Positions 53,982-63,965 of a DNA stretch of 64,000 nucleotides are shown here, in pieces. Position numbers and translations under genes: made by a program. Each line of letters starts with the position of its first letter. Position 1 is the first letter of the stretch. Origin of the DNA: Heterohyrax brucei (taxonomy: Eukaryota; Chordata; Mammalia; Hyracoidea; Procaviidae); contig CM053156.1 of the NCBI GenBank assembly GCA_028571685.1, positions 89,841,049 to 89,905,048 of the forward strand, given 5' to 3'. The notes beneath the pieces are model-generated. The model was not told the origin of the DNA, searched no databases, and was given only the letters and a program-made list of their open reading frames with translations.

Positions 53982-54798
53982 GACTCAGGGGTGGAGTCAA
54001 GATGACAAACTAAACACACATCTCCCTAACTTCCTCTGGAAACCAAGATCTGAATTGATAACTAAACGCAGCCTCTGGACACATTGTGAGCCCTAGGACA
54101 CAGCATAGGGCTGTTAATTTGGACTTCATACCACTGAATGGAAAACTTCCCCTCTTTCGCTGACCCCGGCTCTCACTGAGTGCTGGCTTTCATGGATTGA
54201 GGGTGACTTGCCATTTTAACTTTTTTGCCTTTATTTTGGCTAGCAGGTGGACCTGGAACTTGACTAGCAGCTGGTCTCGGGCACACTGCTGGTGACATCG
54301 GCGGGTGAGGTTGCCACACTTTGAGAGCCCACCTTTGGACTCTGTACGTTTTGGCACCTTTAGCTTCCACTATTGAGTGGCCTGTACTGTGGCAGGCAGG
54401 GAGTTTGTGTGGGATGCCATCTTGTTCCACTGGGAGGTGGATGTATGCATATGGAGGCCTCAGCTGGACTTAATTCCTAGGCTGAGAGGCAGCGCCTGCC
54501 CTGGAGGAGAGCGTTTTTCCAGCAGGAGAGCAGTGTTCTACACAGTGTCACCTACAGCTGGGGCTCAGCAGCAGAAGCCAGCAGGGCAGTAGCATTTCAG
54601 TATTTTGAACTAGTTTATAATATCTGGGGTTGGATGTAGAGGTGCTTACTTTGCCAGCTTGGAAGAGAGACCAGTACACCTGAAAACCTGACTGACTTTG
54701 GAAGTTCCAAGATGCCTTTTACCTTTCATTTTAAGGTGGCCTAGAGAAACAACTGCAATCCATCCTCACAGCATCTCTCCCAGCCTTTATTGACTCAC

Positions 54799-55739
54799 AT
54801 GATGCCCAAAAGGCAAAAAACTCTTGATAAAAGTGTAAGGAAGAAATCACCCATGGCTTCAGAAGGCCCCCAAAAGAATGAACCAAAGAATTTTCCAGAT
54901 GTGGAAATCTTTCTGAAACTATCAGAAGGTGAATACAAGAGGATTATATAGAGAGCCCTCCTAAACCTTATACAAAATATAGCAGAGCCAAATGAAAAAT
55001 TAAGCAAGCTGTTCAATCTGATAGAACACTGGTACTCTGAAATCCAACAGATCAAGAACAAAATCAAAGAGATAGAAACTTCAATTCAAAGCCAAGAAAA
55101 CAGAATGGAACAAGTGGAAAATAGACTTTCTGACTTGGAAGACAGAGCTACTGACTCCAGCATCTTTGAAGAGAAATTAGAAAAATGAAGAAGCATTAAG
55201 AAACATGAGGGATTCTATTAAAAGGAACAATCTATGATTAATTGGTGTTCCTGAACAGAGTTAGACACCTGAGAACACAGAGTATTGTTGCTGAGCTGCT
55301 GACAGAAAACTTCTCAGAAATTATGAAAGAAGAGACTATAGCTATCCCAGATGCATATCAAATGCCACTCAATATAGATCTCAAAAGAAACACTCCAAGA
55401 CATATTAGAATCAAGCTAAACAAAATGAAACATAAGCAGAAACTCTTAAAGGCAGCAAGACTCAAAGCAAAGCTAACATTCAGAGAGAAACCCTGTAGGC
55501 TTTCATTGGATTTCTCAACACAGACAATGCTGGCACAGACAGTGGCATGACACATTCAAAGCAGTGAAGGAGAAGAACTTCCAACCAAGAATTAGATATC
55601 TTGCAAAACTGTCTTTCAAATATGAAAATGAAATCAAGGCATTTGCAGATAAGCAGAAACTCAGAGACTTTGTAAAAACCAAGCCAAAGCTACGAGAAAT
55701 ACTGAAAGAATCTCTTCGCTTAGAAGAACAAAACCACTG
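54799..55739 (+). pseudogene. L1 ORF1 remnant of the 3.87-kb element
   Basis: The reading starts MMPKRQKTLDKSVRKK. An in-frame stop falls after EGEYKRII near 54949. A coiled-coil part (ETSIQSQENRMEQVEN and following) lies near 55075-55180. The conserved C-terminal half is open at 55242-55550 in another frame (AELLTENFSEIMKEE, TPRHIRIKLNKMKHK, LTFREKPCRLSLDFSTQT). From 55543 the first frame resumes with WHDTFKAVKEKNFQPRI to a stop at about 55739. Two frame changes plus stops make it non-functional, though domain order is complete. Confidence 0.88.
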
Positions 55740-56163
55740 ACTATATTTATTTTAGAAGCAAATTCAGGACACCTCACCCAGAAACCTACTCAGTTAGGGA
55801 AGGTCCCGAACTCAATCAAAACTATAATAGTGAAAGAAATGATCCAGTGATCACATCATGAAAACTATGATGTCACTATATTGGAAAGAGGAATGCACTA
55901 CAGTCATTATAGTCCTTCCAGATGGAGAGGAAGTTAATAAGACTGGTCACAATTAAAATCGGGTTTATACATAGTTTATTAAGAGGGATAATAGGGGAAG
56001 CCGTAAAGTATAATAAAGATGCAACATATCAAATCAAGAAACGTAATACAGGAGTCTCAACAACCACAAAACCAACCCTGAAAAAGGTGAAAAATAAGAA
56101 TCTCCCAGAACAGATTAATGAGAACAACAGGGAAAACATCAACACAGAAATAAACATATCACA

Positions 56164-56763
56164 ATGACAGCACTGAATACATACCTACCAATAATTACAT
56201 TGAATGTGAATGGACTGAATGTCCCAGTAAAGAGACATCAAGTGACATCATGGATCAAAAGACACAACCTATCCATATGTTGCCTACAAAAAACTAACCT
56301 CAGACTTAAAGATATGAACAAACTGAAAATTAAAGGATGGAAGAATATATTATCAAGCTAACAATACACAAAGATGAGCAGTGGTGGCAATTCTAATCTC
56401 AGACAAAATAGATTTTAATGTAAAATCCACCATCATGGACAAGGATGGACACTATTGCTGAAAGATTCAGTATGCAAGCGGGACTTAACAATATTAAATA
56501 TTTATGCACCTAATATTAGAGCACCTAAATACATCAAAGAAACACTGACTACACTCAAAAAGGAGATAGATCACCCCACAATAATAGTAGGAGACTTCAA
56601 CACTCTACTCTCAATATTGGACAGATCATCTAGAAAAAAGCTGAATAAAGACACAGAAGACCTTATTGCCACAATTAACCAACTAGACCTCATTGACATA
56701 TACAGAACTTTGTATCTATCAGCGGACAACTATACCTTCTTCTCCAATGATAAAGAACAGTGA
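56164..56763 (+). pseudogene. L1 ORF2 N-terminal (endonuclease) remnant, truncated by deletion
   Basis: From ATG 56164 the product reads TYLPIITLNVNGLNVPVK, an L1 endonuclease start. At the CLQETH catalytic position it reads CLQKTN, replacing the glutamate with lysine. In the same frame, 56455-56763 gives ILNIYAPNIRAPKYIK and VGDFNTLLSILDRSSRKK, so GDFN is intact. The coding continuity ends at the TFFSN block (about 56748), where the deletion joins the 3' part of the element. No reverse-transcriptase domain remains. Confidence 0.88.
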
Positions 56764-57849
56764 TGATTTTAGGACACATCTCATAACCTGGTTTCAATTG
56801 GAGGACATTATGCTGAGTGAAAGTGCTCAGCAACAAAAAGACAAATGTTGTACGAGACCCCTACGGTAAGAACTTAAAAGCAGACTCATGCAAAGAAGAC
56901 AAGACTCTGATGGCTGCACGGGTTGGGAGGGCAGAGGACGAGGCAGGGAGGGTTTAGATAGTTGATAGAAGCGTAGGTGAAATCGGGGACAGCAGACGTT
57001 AGAAAGAAGACCAACATTGACTGGACTTCAACATAACATGATTACTCCTCCCATCCCAACCCAATATTACAAGGACAGAGTAGCTGGGGTGGGAGGCCAG
57101 GGACCATGCTCTCAGGGGAAATCGAGGCCAATTGGCACAACTAGTGTTTTGCTAAGAGAGCCTTCTGCACCCGACATTGGTGAGTGGTGTGTGAGGTCTT
57201 AAAAGCTGCCAGGATACCTTCTGAGGGCACAGAAAAGTGTCCCAACTCAGCAGGAACAGATGATCACCAAGGATCAAAGTGACATGGGATAAAGAGACCC
57301 CAGAAGACAGAGAGACCCACATGAGTGTGTGACTACATCAACTTGTGAATGGAAAAACCGGATGGTGCCCGGCCACCACCAGTAATAGCCGTGATGGAGC
57401 TCACAAAGTTGAGTCTCACTGGCAACACAAGAATAAAAAGAGGTGCATCCTGAGATCTCCACTAAAAGACTGCAATTGACGGTCCAGGGGCTCAGAGTTC
57501 CCCAGGGACCATGGCCTCTGGCCCTGATGCTTTCCCTGTCCATAATTCATAATGGAGGTCAACTCTTTGGACAGGAATGGATTGGACTTGGTGACACAGA
57601 GTGACCATATCACATATGCACTTCACGGTTCTATGCATCTATAGGATGTTGTCTTGCTGACCTCTTACTGGAGGCGGGGGTGTGGGTGGAGAGGAGGGGA
57701 TAGGAGATTGCTGGGAGGCTAAGACATGTATGGAGTGGAGAGGAAGAGTGTGCTGTCACCAGGCAGGGAGAGCAGTGGGAGCCGCATGTAGGTGGGCATG
57801 CAAATTTATATGGGAATGTACATTTTCACTGAATCACAATTAAAAAAAA

Positions 57850-57866
57850 AAAAACCTTTAAAAACA
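57850..57866. repeat. Target-site duplication, right copy (17 bp)
   Basis: Exact repeat of 53965-53981, immediately after the poly(A) tail. Confidence 0.9.
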
Positions 57867-57879
57867 AATCTGCGGATGT

Positions 57880-58010
57880 GGCATGTATAGAACAGAAAGG
57901 AGGAGTGTGCTGTCACTGGGCAAGGGGAGCAGTAGGAGCTGCACAAAGGCGGGTGTGCGAATTTAAACTGGATTGTACACTTTCACTCAATCACAGTAAA
58001 TAAATAAATT
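57880..58010 (+). mobile_element. Older L1 3' end, related to the neighbouring L1
   Basis: 'aggagtgtgctgtcactggg', 'gtgggcatg'-like and 'gtacactttcactcaatcac' align with 57722-57841 of the adjacent L1 3' UTR, ending in a short (TAAA)n run. It was in place before the 3.87-kb L1 landed next to it. Confidence 0.82.
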
Positions 58011-58014
58011 TGAG

Positions 58015-58205
58015 CCCCCTGAGCCAGCCTCCCAACATGACAGTCATCCGATGGAGCTGGGGGCCTGCTCCCCCACTTCACGTAGCCGGCCATCCCTGTC
58101 TGGGCTCTACAATCCTCTCCGCACCTCCCAGGCTCCGTAGGCCTTGTGTCTGAGGTCCCTGCTGACATCATCACCGCAGGGCACCTTGCTCTTTGTCCTC
58201 GATTC
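58015..58205. other. Unique GC-rich sequence
   Basis: Nothing recognised. Confidence 0.35.
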
Positions 58206-58209
58206 CTGC

Positions 58210-58460
58210 AAGGGCTGCGGGCATTAATTGAATGGCAGAGCTTTGCTGAAGCTGGATGTCGACTGACGTGGACTGGTGATATATCGGTGCGATCCTCAGC
58301 AGTGGAGCTGGGTGGAGAGCAACAGATTTATTTGGCCTCGGGAAGGAAAATCAGAATTTTGGCCCAAGTATTCATCTTCTCAAGAGCAGCTTTAGAATTG
58401 CCATCAGAAAGATTTAGATGGGCCATAAATAATGACGTTTTCCTTGAGCGGTGACAAGAG
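58210..58460. promoter_or_regulatory. Candidate conserved noncoding element
   Basis: A repeat-free segment with AT-rich words, including 'ggcattaattgaatggcag' near 58223, 'ggtgatatatcggtgcg' near 58275 and 'gggccataaataatgacg' near 58420. It reads like ancient single-copy sequence. A 102-codon plus frame overlaps it but has no recognisable domain. The call is inference from composition. Confidence 0.3.
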
Positions 58461-58464
58461 GAAA

Positions 58465-58935
58465 GTGGACTGCAGCCCCGGGGTGGTGAGCAAGGCCTAA
58501 CCACTGTCCCCTGGCTGAGGGCCTTTAGGCAAAGGGCCTGTGGGCATCCCTGGGCCACTGCCCTCCCCATGGACACGAGATGCCAGCTCTCCCCCGAGCC
58601 TTCAGGAGTGTCAGCACAGTGAGAGTTCCGTCACCAGTGTGGAGAGAAGAGGAAACTGGATTGTCACGACCTTTTAATGTCACACTTGCTCACTGCTGTG
58701 TTTAACAAATGATTGAGAAACTTGAACATCTCCGCGTAGACCAGCCGCAGGAAGCCCCGCCCACTGCCCGCCTCCGCAGGAGCTGCTGGCTCCGGGCACC
58801 TCCAGGTGGTCCCCACTCACAGCAAGGCCTGGGGACCCTTCGGGAGCATCAGGGCTGGGGGCCACCTGGCCCTGGAAGGGCACCGAAGTGCGTAGGGGTG
58901 TGCTGGCCGCACTCGTGATGGTGGTATGGGTCTGC
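58465..58935. other. Unique GC-rich sequence
   Basis: Nothing recognised. Confidence 0.35.
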
Positions 58936-58949
58936 AGCCACAAGTGAGC

Positions 58950-59065
58950 ATTCATCCTATAGCACCCCCACCCGTTATATAGCACCCACACCTGTTGTAT
59001 AGCACCCATACCTGTTGTATAGCACCCACACCTATTGTACAGCACCTGCACCCATTATATGACAC
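58950..59065. repeat. Minisatellite, 20-bp unit, about six copies
   Basis: The unit is 'atagcacccacacctgttgt', from about 58958 to 59062, with drift at both ends. Confidence 0.9.
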
Positions 59066-59069
59066 CATC

Positions 59070-59900
59070 ATCCAACAGGCTGGAAGTCAGATTCAGCAGC
59101 TTCTGAGGGCCATGGGCTGGAAGGTGAGCACCGGCACCTCTGTCCCGAAGGCAGCCGCCGTGGGTCTCCCACCTGGGGCCTCTCCATCAGGGTCAGGGCA
59201 GAGGACCTGTGCACACACCTGCTGACCCGAGCAAGTTGTTCAGAGTCTCGCCTCCCTCCCCGCCCCGCTGTCCTGCCGCCCAGCTCATCGTTCAGGGCGT
59301 CTGTGATGATGGTGTGGGAGCCACAGCTCATCACGGACCCCCTGGGCCCCTCCTCACCTCGCAAGCGGAGGAGACCGATCGCAACTCGTGTGTTCTGCAC
59401 TGGGGCACTGAGACGCGCAGGCTGAGCCGGCACACAATCCACACTGCAAACGTGACGGAGAAAGAGGCCAGGAAATAGCAGAACAAGAAAAAAGTGACAG
59501 GGCTCTGGGAAGAAAGAGGCTGCGTTCTCACCCTGCTCGAAGCTGACTGTCTGCTCAGGCCTGCGTCTCTGAGGTCACAGCGACACAGAGGACAGCTGAC
59601 AGGGTCATGGGGACAAAGCTCAGTTGACTAAACCATTTCAAAGGAAAACAACAGAGCCCTAGAGAGCCGGGCCCTCTGTGGCGGCACGGGGCCATGCCCA
59701 GGCCCTGAGCACACCCACGCCACACTCAGCCCCTTGTTGGGAAGTGGTACCACTGTCCACACGGCCCTGCTGGTCACAGCAGCCCCCATGGTCCTGTCTG
59801 CACCACCTTGTCCTGGCAGAAAGTGGGGAGCACTAGGGACCAGGACCCTGTCAGTTCCTGCAACAAGCCCTATCTGTGTAACACGGGCTGTTCCCTGTAC
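59070..59900. other. Unique sequence
   Basis: Nothing recognised. Frames up to 124 codons have no recognisable domain. Confidence 0.4.
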
Positions 59901-59904
59901 TTCA

Positions 59905-60050
59905 CTATTGCCGCGGAGTCGATCTGGACCCCCGTGACCCTGCAGGACAGAGGACCCAGCGGTTTCCTAGGGGCAGCTGGTGGGTTCAAACTGCTGAGCG
60001 CTTGGTGAGTGTCTGTAGCTCTTAACCAGCGAGCAAGCAGAGCATCCCAT
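59905..60050 (-). mobile_element. AfroSINE, antisense, first of three in a row
   Basis: 'ctgcaggacagaggacccag' and 'agctggtgggttcaaactgc' are complements of body and head. The head complement includes 'gtagctcttaaccagcgag'. Confidence 0.75.
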
Positions 60051-60069
60051 TCAAAAACAAAGACACACA

Positions 60070-60200
60070 GCACCCATGGCTGTTGAGTCAATTCTGCCCC
60101 ACAGGAGAGGGCAGAGCTCTCCCAGGGCTTCCACCAGACGGCTGCCGGCCTTTTGGTTAACAGTCCAGCTCCTGACCACGGCGCCATGGGGCTCCAGGTA
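60070..60200 (-). mobile_element. AfroSINE, antisense, second of three
   Basis: 'tggctgttgagtcaattctg' and 'cggccttttggttaacagtc' identify it. It ends 'cggcgccatggggctcc'. Confidence 0.8.
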
Positions 60201-60204
60201 TAGA

Positions 60205-60330
60205 ATGATTCCAAAACCCGTTGCCACTGAGTCACTTCTGATTCACAGGGACCCTGCAGGAGAAGTAGTACTGCCCCCTAGAGTTTCCAAGGAGCACCCG
60301 GCGGATTTGAACTGCTGGCCTCTGCTGCCA
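60205..60330 (-). mobile_element. AfroSINE, antisense, third of three, 5'-truncated
   Basis: 'ccaaaacccgttgccactga' is the canonical 3' end complement, followed by 'gagtttccaaggagcacccg' and 'cggatttgaactgctgg'. It stops within the head. Confidence 0.83.
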
Positions 60331-60334
60331 CTGG

Positions 60335-61038
60335 AAGTGAACATGCAATGTGAGCTCAGTCCGCCGTCTGTGGGTCCGTCGCGTGGTGGGGCATGGTTGC
60401 AGCTTCTCCAGGCTGCTGTCATTGGGAATCCCATTGGTGGGGGACACCCTGTCCATAGGCTGTTTGCTGAGGGATATTTGGGAACTGGAGGCTGTGCATG
60501 TCCTTGGGTGAATGCCTGTCATCTCTCCTCTAAAGCTGCCATCGGTGAGCCCTCAGGCACCGTCCGTGAGCTCGGGGCACACTGTGTCCCCCTTCAAGGC
60601 CAGGAGCGGTGGATTCCCAGTGTTGATGTCACTGTGCCTGGCCTTGAGGGCTTCTGGTCCGTGCCTCTGGGTGGCAGCCCACAGGTGGCTTTTGACTGCG
60701 CCCGAGGACGTGAGGGTGGCAGCGGGGTGCTGGTGGCTCTCTGCAAGGGCCTCGGGCCGCGCGGCCGTGTGTACCATGCCTGCTCCGGCCTGCTGAGCAT
60801 CACCGCTCCGTTCCCACAAGGCTGTCACCGAGAAACAGGTGCTAGCTAGTTTTGAGCCCCTGAAACCACATGGGCCCTGTCTAGAGGGCCTGGTGACCCC
60901 ACCACAGATGCACCCAGCATACACTACCAGAGGACCCACTTTCAGAAGTACTCCCGTGCCCACGGAGCCACCTGGTCCCTCTCGCCGGGAGGCCTGGAGC
61001 CACCGCTGGTGGGGACAGAAGCAGATGCCACAGTGTAG
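60335..61038. other. Unique GC-rich sequence with long overlapping frames
   Basis: Two long frames overlap here on opposite strands: plus 60076-60849 (257 codons, starting inside SINE sequence) and minus 60553-61242 (229 codons). Neither has a recognisable domain, and one begins in a repeat. I treat both as chance frames. Confidence 0.4.
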
Positions 61039-61039
61039 C

Positions 61040-61200
61040 TCCACGTGACCCAGTAGGACTCTGTCCCCTAGGGTTTCCCAGACTGTGACCTTTCTGCGAG
61101 CAGGTCCCTGGGGCTCTCTCCCTTGGAGGCGTGGGGACACTTCTGCTCTGTCACATGGGGTTGCTATGAGCGGACACCAACTCGACAATGACAGTGCAGC
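61040..61200. mobile_element. Two opposed AfroSINE fragments
   Basis: 'ctgtcccctagggtttccca' (antisense body) is followed near 61130 by a sense 3' part: 'cttctgctctgtcacatggg', 'gttgctatgagcggacacca', 'actcgacaatgacag'. Confidence 0.6.
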
Positions 61201-61204
61201 CACT

Positions 61205-62008
61205 GAAGCTTTTGGTCTTTCGGGAGACAGAATGGTCTTCATGTCATGGTGAGGACGTGGAGGGGCTGGGACGCTCAGGTGGGCTGAGCCTCGCCGGCCC
61301 CGGGGAGCAGAAACCCAAGGGCAGGCGGCTGTACGGGCTGCGGCTTCTGCGGGGCTCAGCGGGGTTTCCTCCCAGGGACCTGTCGGCAGCCAGGAGTGAG
61401 GTTCAGAGCTGTTCCCGGAACTGTCACCTCGTTAAAGTTTCATCTGATCTTTTTTAGTCCCATTAAAACGCTTCCATCTTGGAACAGAACTGTCCTCACT
61501 GGCATAAATCTGCCAGGCACACAGTGGCTTCGTCTGTCTGCACTTTTACTTAACTTGGTAAAAGGAATTGTTTTCATTAATTGATTCATTCTGCCCCTCT
61601 GCTGGGCAAGCCCCAGCCGCTCAGATGGGGGTGGAACCCGGGGGCCTGGCCGTGTCACCTGGCTGTGGCTGTCGGCCCCTCGGAAATGCTGACTGATTGT
61701 CCAGGTGCTGTGTGGCCCTGCTCCTTGTCCCAGCGCCTCCTCCGTCCCGTCAGTGTTTACGTTCTGGTTGTCCCAGCCAGCCGGCTCGTCAGAAACTCAG
61801 TGCAGACGCAGGCTGGCCCCATCCCACTTCTGCTTTAAGCAGAGTACAGAAGACGACACAGCCCTGTGTCTAGATGGGCACCTAGGCAGCTATGCCGTGT
61901 CCAGAATGTGCCATCCGCAGCCTGGTCAGCTGACCCAGCCAGCCACGGTGCCTCGGAACAGGTGGCCCAGGTGACGTCTTTGTTCGGTCTGTCCTAAGCC
62001 CCACCCAA
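61205..62008. other. Unique sequence
   Basis: The AT-richer stretch 61440-61600 ('tgttttcattaattgattca') looks single-copy and might be constrained. Nothing else recognised. Confidence 0.35.
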
Positions 62009-62011
62009 ATT

Positions 62012-62225
62012 AAAAAATTGCCATGGAGTCCACTCCAACCCACGGTGACCTCGTGTGTGTCATAATGGAACTGTGCTCCACAGAGCTTCCAGCAGCAGAG
62101 TTTTCAAAAGTAGATTGCCAGGCCTTCCTTACCAAGGTGCCTCTGCACGGATGTAGAGCCTAAGGGGTCTGTCAGCAGCTGAACCCGTTAGCTGTGTGCC
62201 CAGCCCGGTCCTCCGGCCCCAGGGT
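62012..62225 (-). mobile_element. AfroSINE, long variant, antisense
   Basis: 'ccaacccacggtgacctcgt', 'gtgtgtcataatggaactgt' and 'gtagattgccaggccttcct' are clear complements. The head is partly lost near 62180-62225. Confidence 0.8.
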
Positions 62226-62239
62226 GCCCAAACCGGGCC

Positions 62240-62645
62240 AGTTTCTGCTGAGTCAGTTCCACCACCACGGAGCCGTCGGCTTGTTTCCCTGCAGGGCTTG
62301 TGGCTGTGATGCTGGCGGCTACGTCCCAGGTATTTCACATACCAGCAAGGTTGCCCGGGGGAGCAGCTTCAGCCCAGCTTTCAGACTAGGACGGACCAGG
62401 AAGGAAAGGCTGGGACCTGCTGCCAAAAGCCAGCCCACGAAAACCCCACGGACTGACGGCATTGCCTGGAAGACGAGCCATCGGGGTCGAAAGGCCCCTG
62501 GAGACACCGCAGCCACAGCAGTGGACAGGAGCGGACCGGCCACTAGGAGGACAGTGTGGGACCCGGTGGCAGTCGTCTGCTGAGCAAGGGCCAGCAGAGT
62601 CCAAACCAGCGCTGCAGCGACCCACAACAACAGCACTGGAAACAT
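62240..62645 (+). mobile_element. RTE-derived SINE, sense, long form
   Basis: The RTE 5'-derived body is clear: 'gtggctgtgatgctggcggc', 'aggtatttcacataccagca', 'ttcagactaggacggaccag', 'aaaagccagcccacgaaaac'. It ends in an RTE-type tail with 'gacccacaacaacagc'. A tRNA-Gly head is not convincingly preserved. Confidence 0.65.
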
Positions 62646-62649
62646 GACA

Positions 62650-62920
62650 GACAGAAGCAGCTGAGGGCTCTTGTTGGAGATCAGTCGGCCAGGACACAGT
62701 CAGCCCTGTGGCTGGGATTATCTCACTTACAGGGGACACGTCATCGGAGTCATTCAGCTATACCTCCCTATCAGAGAGAAGCGAAGCTACTCGGGGCCTG
62801 ACTGCCAAGTGGGCTGACTGTAAACATCCAGCGTCCGTGAGCCGTTCAACACTTCACCTGCTTGTAACTCAGTAAAACTCGCCGTGAGCGATTGGCGAAT
62901 ACCGAGGCGTGCCCAGGTGC
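62650..62920. other. Unique sequence
   Basis: Nothing recognised. Confidence 0.35.
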
Positions 62921-62924
62921 AGTT

Positions 62925-63130
62925 ATTGCTTACCCGTGCAGATGTGGCACGGTTCTAATTGGGACACATGGTTTTCCACGGCTTCAGCAATGGCAGTTTG
63001 TGTCTGTGGAGTGCTTTGAGCTCTTTCTGGAGCTTTTTCGTATCCATTAAGTCATTTAATCCAACTAAGGAAACTTGAACTGAGACAAAGCAAAATGTGA
63101 AGCCATTAATTAAACTGGCCCTTGCAGGGG
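62925..63130. promoter_or_regulatory. Candidate conserved noncoding element
   Basis: A repeat-free segment with homeodomain-type words: 'tccattaagtcatttaatcc' near 63043 and 'gccattaattaaactggcc' near 63102. It differs from the GC-rich flanks. Inference only. Confidence 0.35.
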
Positions 63131-63214
63131 GCGGGAGGGGTGAGGAGCACAGCTGTGCCACACACTAGGAGTGCCTGATAAAAATGTGACGTGGGTGGAG
63201 ACAGAAACCCAAAC

Positions 63215-63490
63215 CTACTCTCTGCCCAGGCAGTCCTGGTGATACGTGGTTGAGCGCTCAGCTGGGAACAGAAAGGTCAGCAGTTCAAGCCCACCAGCCA
63301 CCCTGTGGCAGCTGCTGACAATGGGCTTCTGTAAGGACGAGAGTCTTGAAACCCTCCGGGGGTTCCACTCTGTCCCAGCCTCTGACAGCCGGCTTCGGTA
63401 AGGACGAGAGCCTTGAAAACCCTCCCGGCAGTTCCGCTCTGTCCTGCAGGGTCGCCACGAGTCAGAGCCAGTTCAGTGGCGACAGGTGAC
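63215..63490 (+). mobile_element. AfroSINE, long variant, sense, with internal 60-70-bp duplication
   Basis: The head reads 'gtcctggtgatacgtggttg' and 'gaacagaaaggtcagcag'. The long-variant insert appears twice: 'taaggacgagagtcttgaaa' near 63332 and 'taaggacgagagccttgaaa' near 63399, each followed by a '...gttcc(a/g)ctctgtcc' end. The 3' end is 'cgccacgagtcagagccagt'. Confidence 0.85.
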
Positions 63491-63494
63491 ACCC

Positions 63495-63762
63495 TCCCTG
63501 TTTCAGATGTTTCAGTGGGAAAACAGGAAAGAAATTGGATTCAAAGTCAGATATTATGAAATATTTCAAGTGAAATACTTGTTCCTTGGCTTCCTTCTTG
63601 TCCCTGATATGCCCATCGTCACTACCCATTATACGGACGTGGGTGTGTGTGGGTGTGTGGGTGTGTGTGGCTGTATGAAACTTGCACACAAGTTTTTATA
63701 AAGACATATAACATCTGAATGTAAGAACTGTTGCTTATGAGGTTCTGCAACAAACATAAAAC
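63495..63762. other. Unique AT-rich sequence with a short GTGTGG run
   Basis: A GGGTGTGTGT microsatellite lies at about 63641-63671. No gene recognised. Confidence 0.45.
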
Positions 63763-63763
63763 C

Positions 63764-63965
63764 CAGCGGTTCTCAAGTTTGGTGCTGCTGACCTTTGGGA
63801 CAAGGTCATTCTGGGTCAGGGGAAGGGGCTGTCCTGTATGTTTAGCGCCATCCCTGACCTCCCCCTACCAGATGCCACTAGCATCTCCCAGTGGTGACCA
63901 TGAAATGTCTCCGGTGTTGCCCACCACCACAGGGATGGGGAGCCACCCCGGCTTGAGAACCCCTG
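63764..63965. mobile_element. hAT-type miniature transposon with both terminal inverted repeats
   Basis: The left end CAGCGGTTCTCAAG and the complement of the right end (CAGGGGTTCTCAAG) differ at one of 14 positions. The interior ('gatgccactagcatctccca', 'tgaaatgtctccggtgttgc') matches a mammal-wide non-autonomous hAT repeat. Length is 202 bp. No 8-bp target duplication is obvious. The same family lies inverted at 33.97 kb. Confidence 0.82.

Larger units (their letters stand above)
53982..57849 (+). mobile_element. L1 LINE with both ends, poly(A) and target-site duplication, lacking about 3 kb of ORF2
   Basis: The 5' end begins 'gactcaggggtggagtcaag', the L1-type promoter start. ORF1 spans 54799-55739. 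ORF2 starts at 56164 and runs only to about 56748, then the sequence jumps to the end of ORF2 and the 3' UTR ('ggaggacattatgctgag' near 56801). The element ends in a short poly(A) at 57842. Total length is 3.87 kb against about 6-7 kb for a complete L1. Against the L1 at 43-49 kb, the missing part corresponds to about 45276-48261 (2986 bp). The exact duplication shows it inserted as an L1. Confidence 0.9.

Noticed and set aside
60076-60849. 257-codon open frame, the longest in the window
   Set aside because: It begins inside antisense AfroSINE sequence, has no recognisable domain, and a 229-codon frame runs on the opposite strand over the same GC-rich DNA. Best explained by chance.
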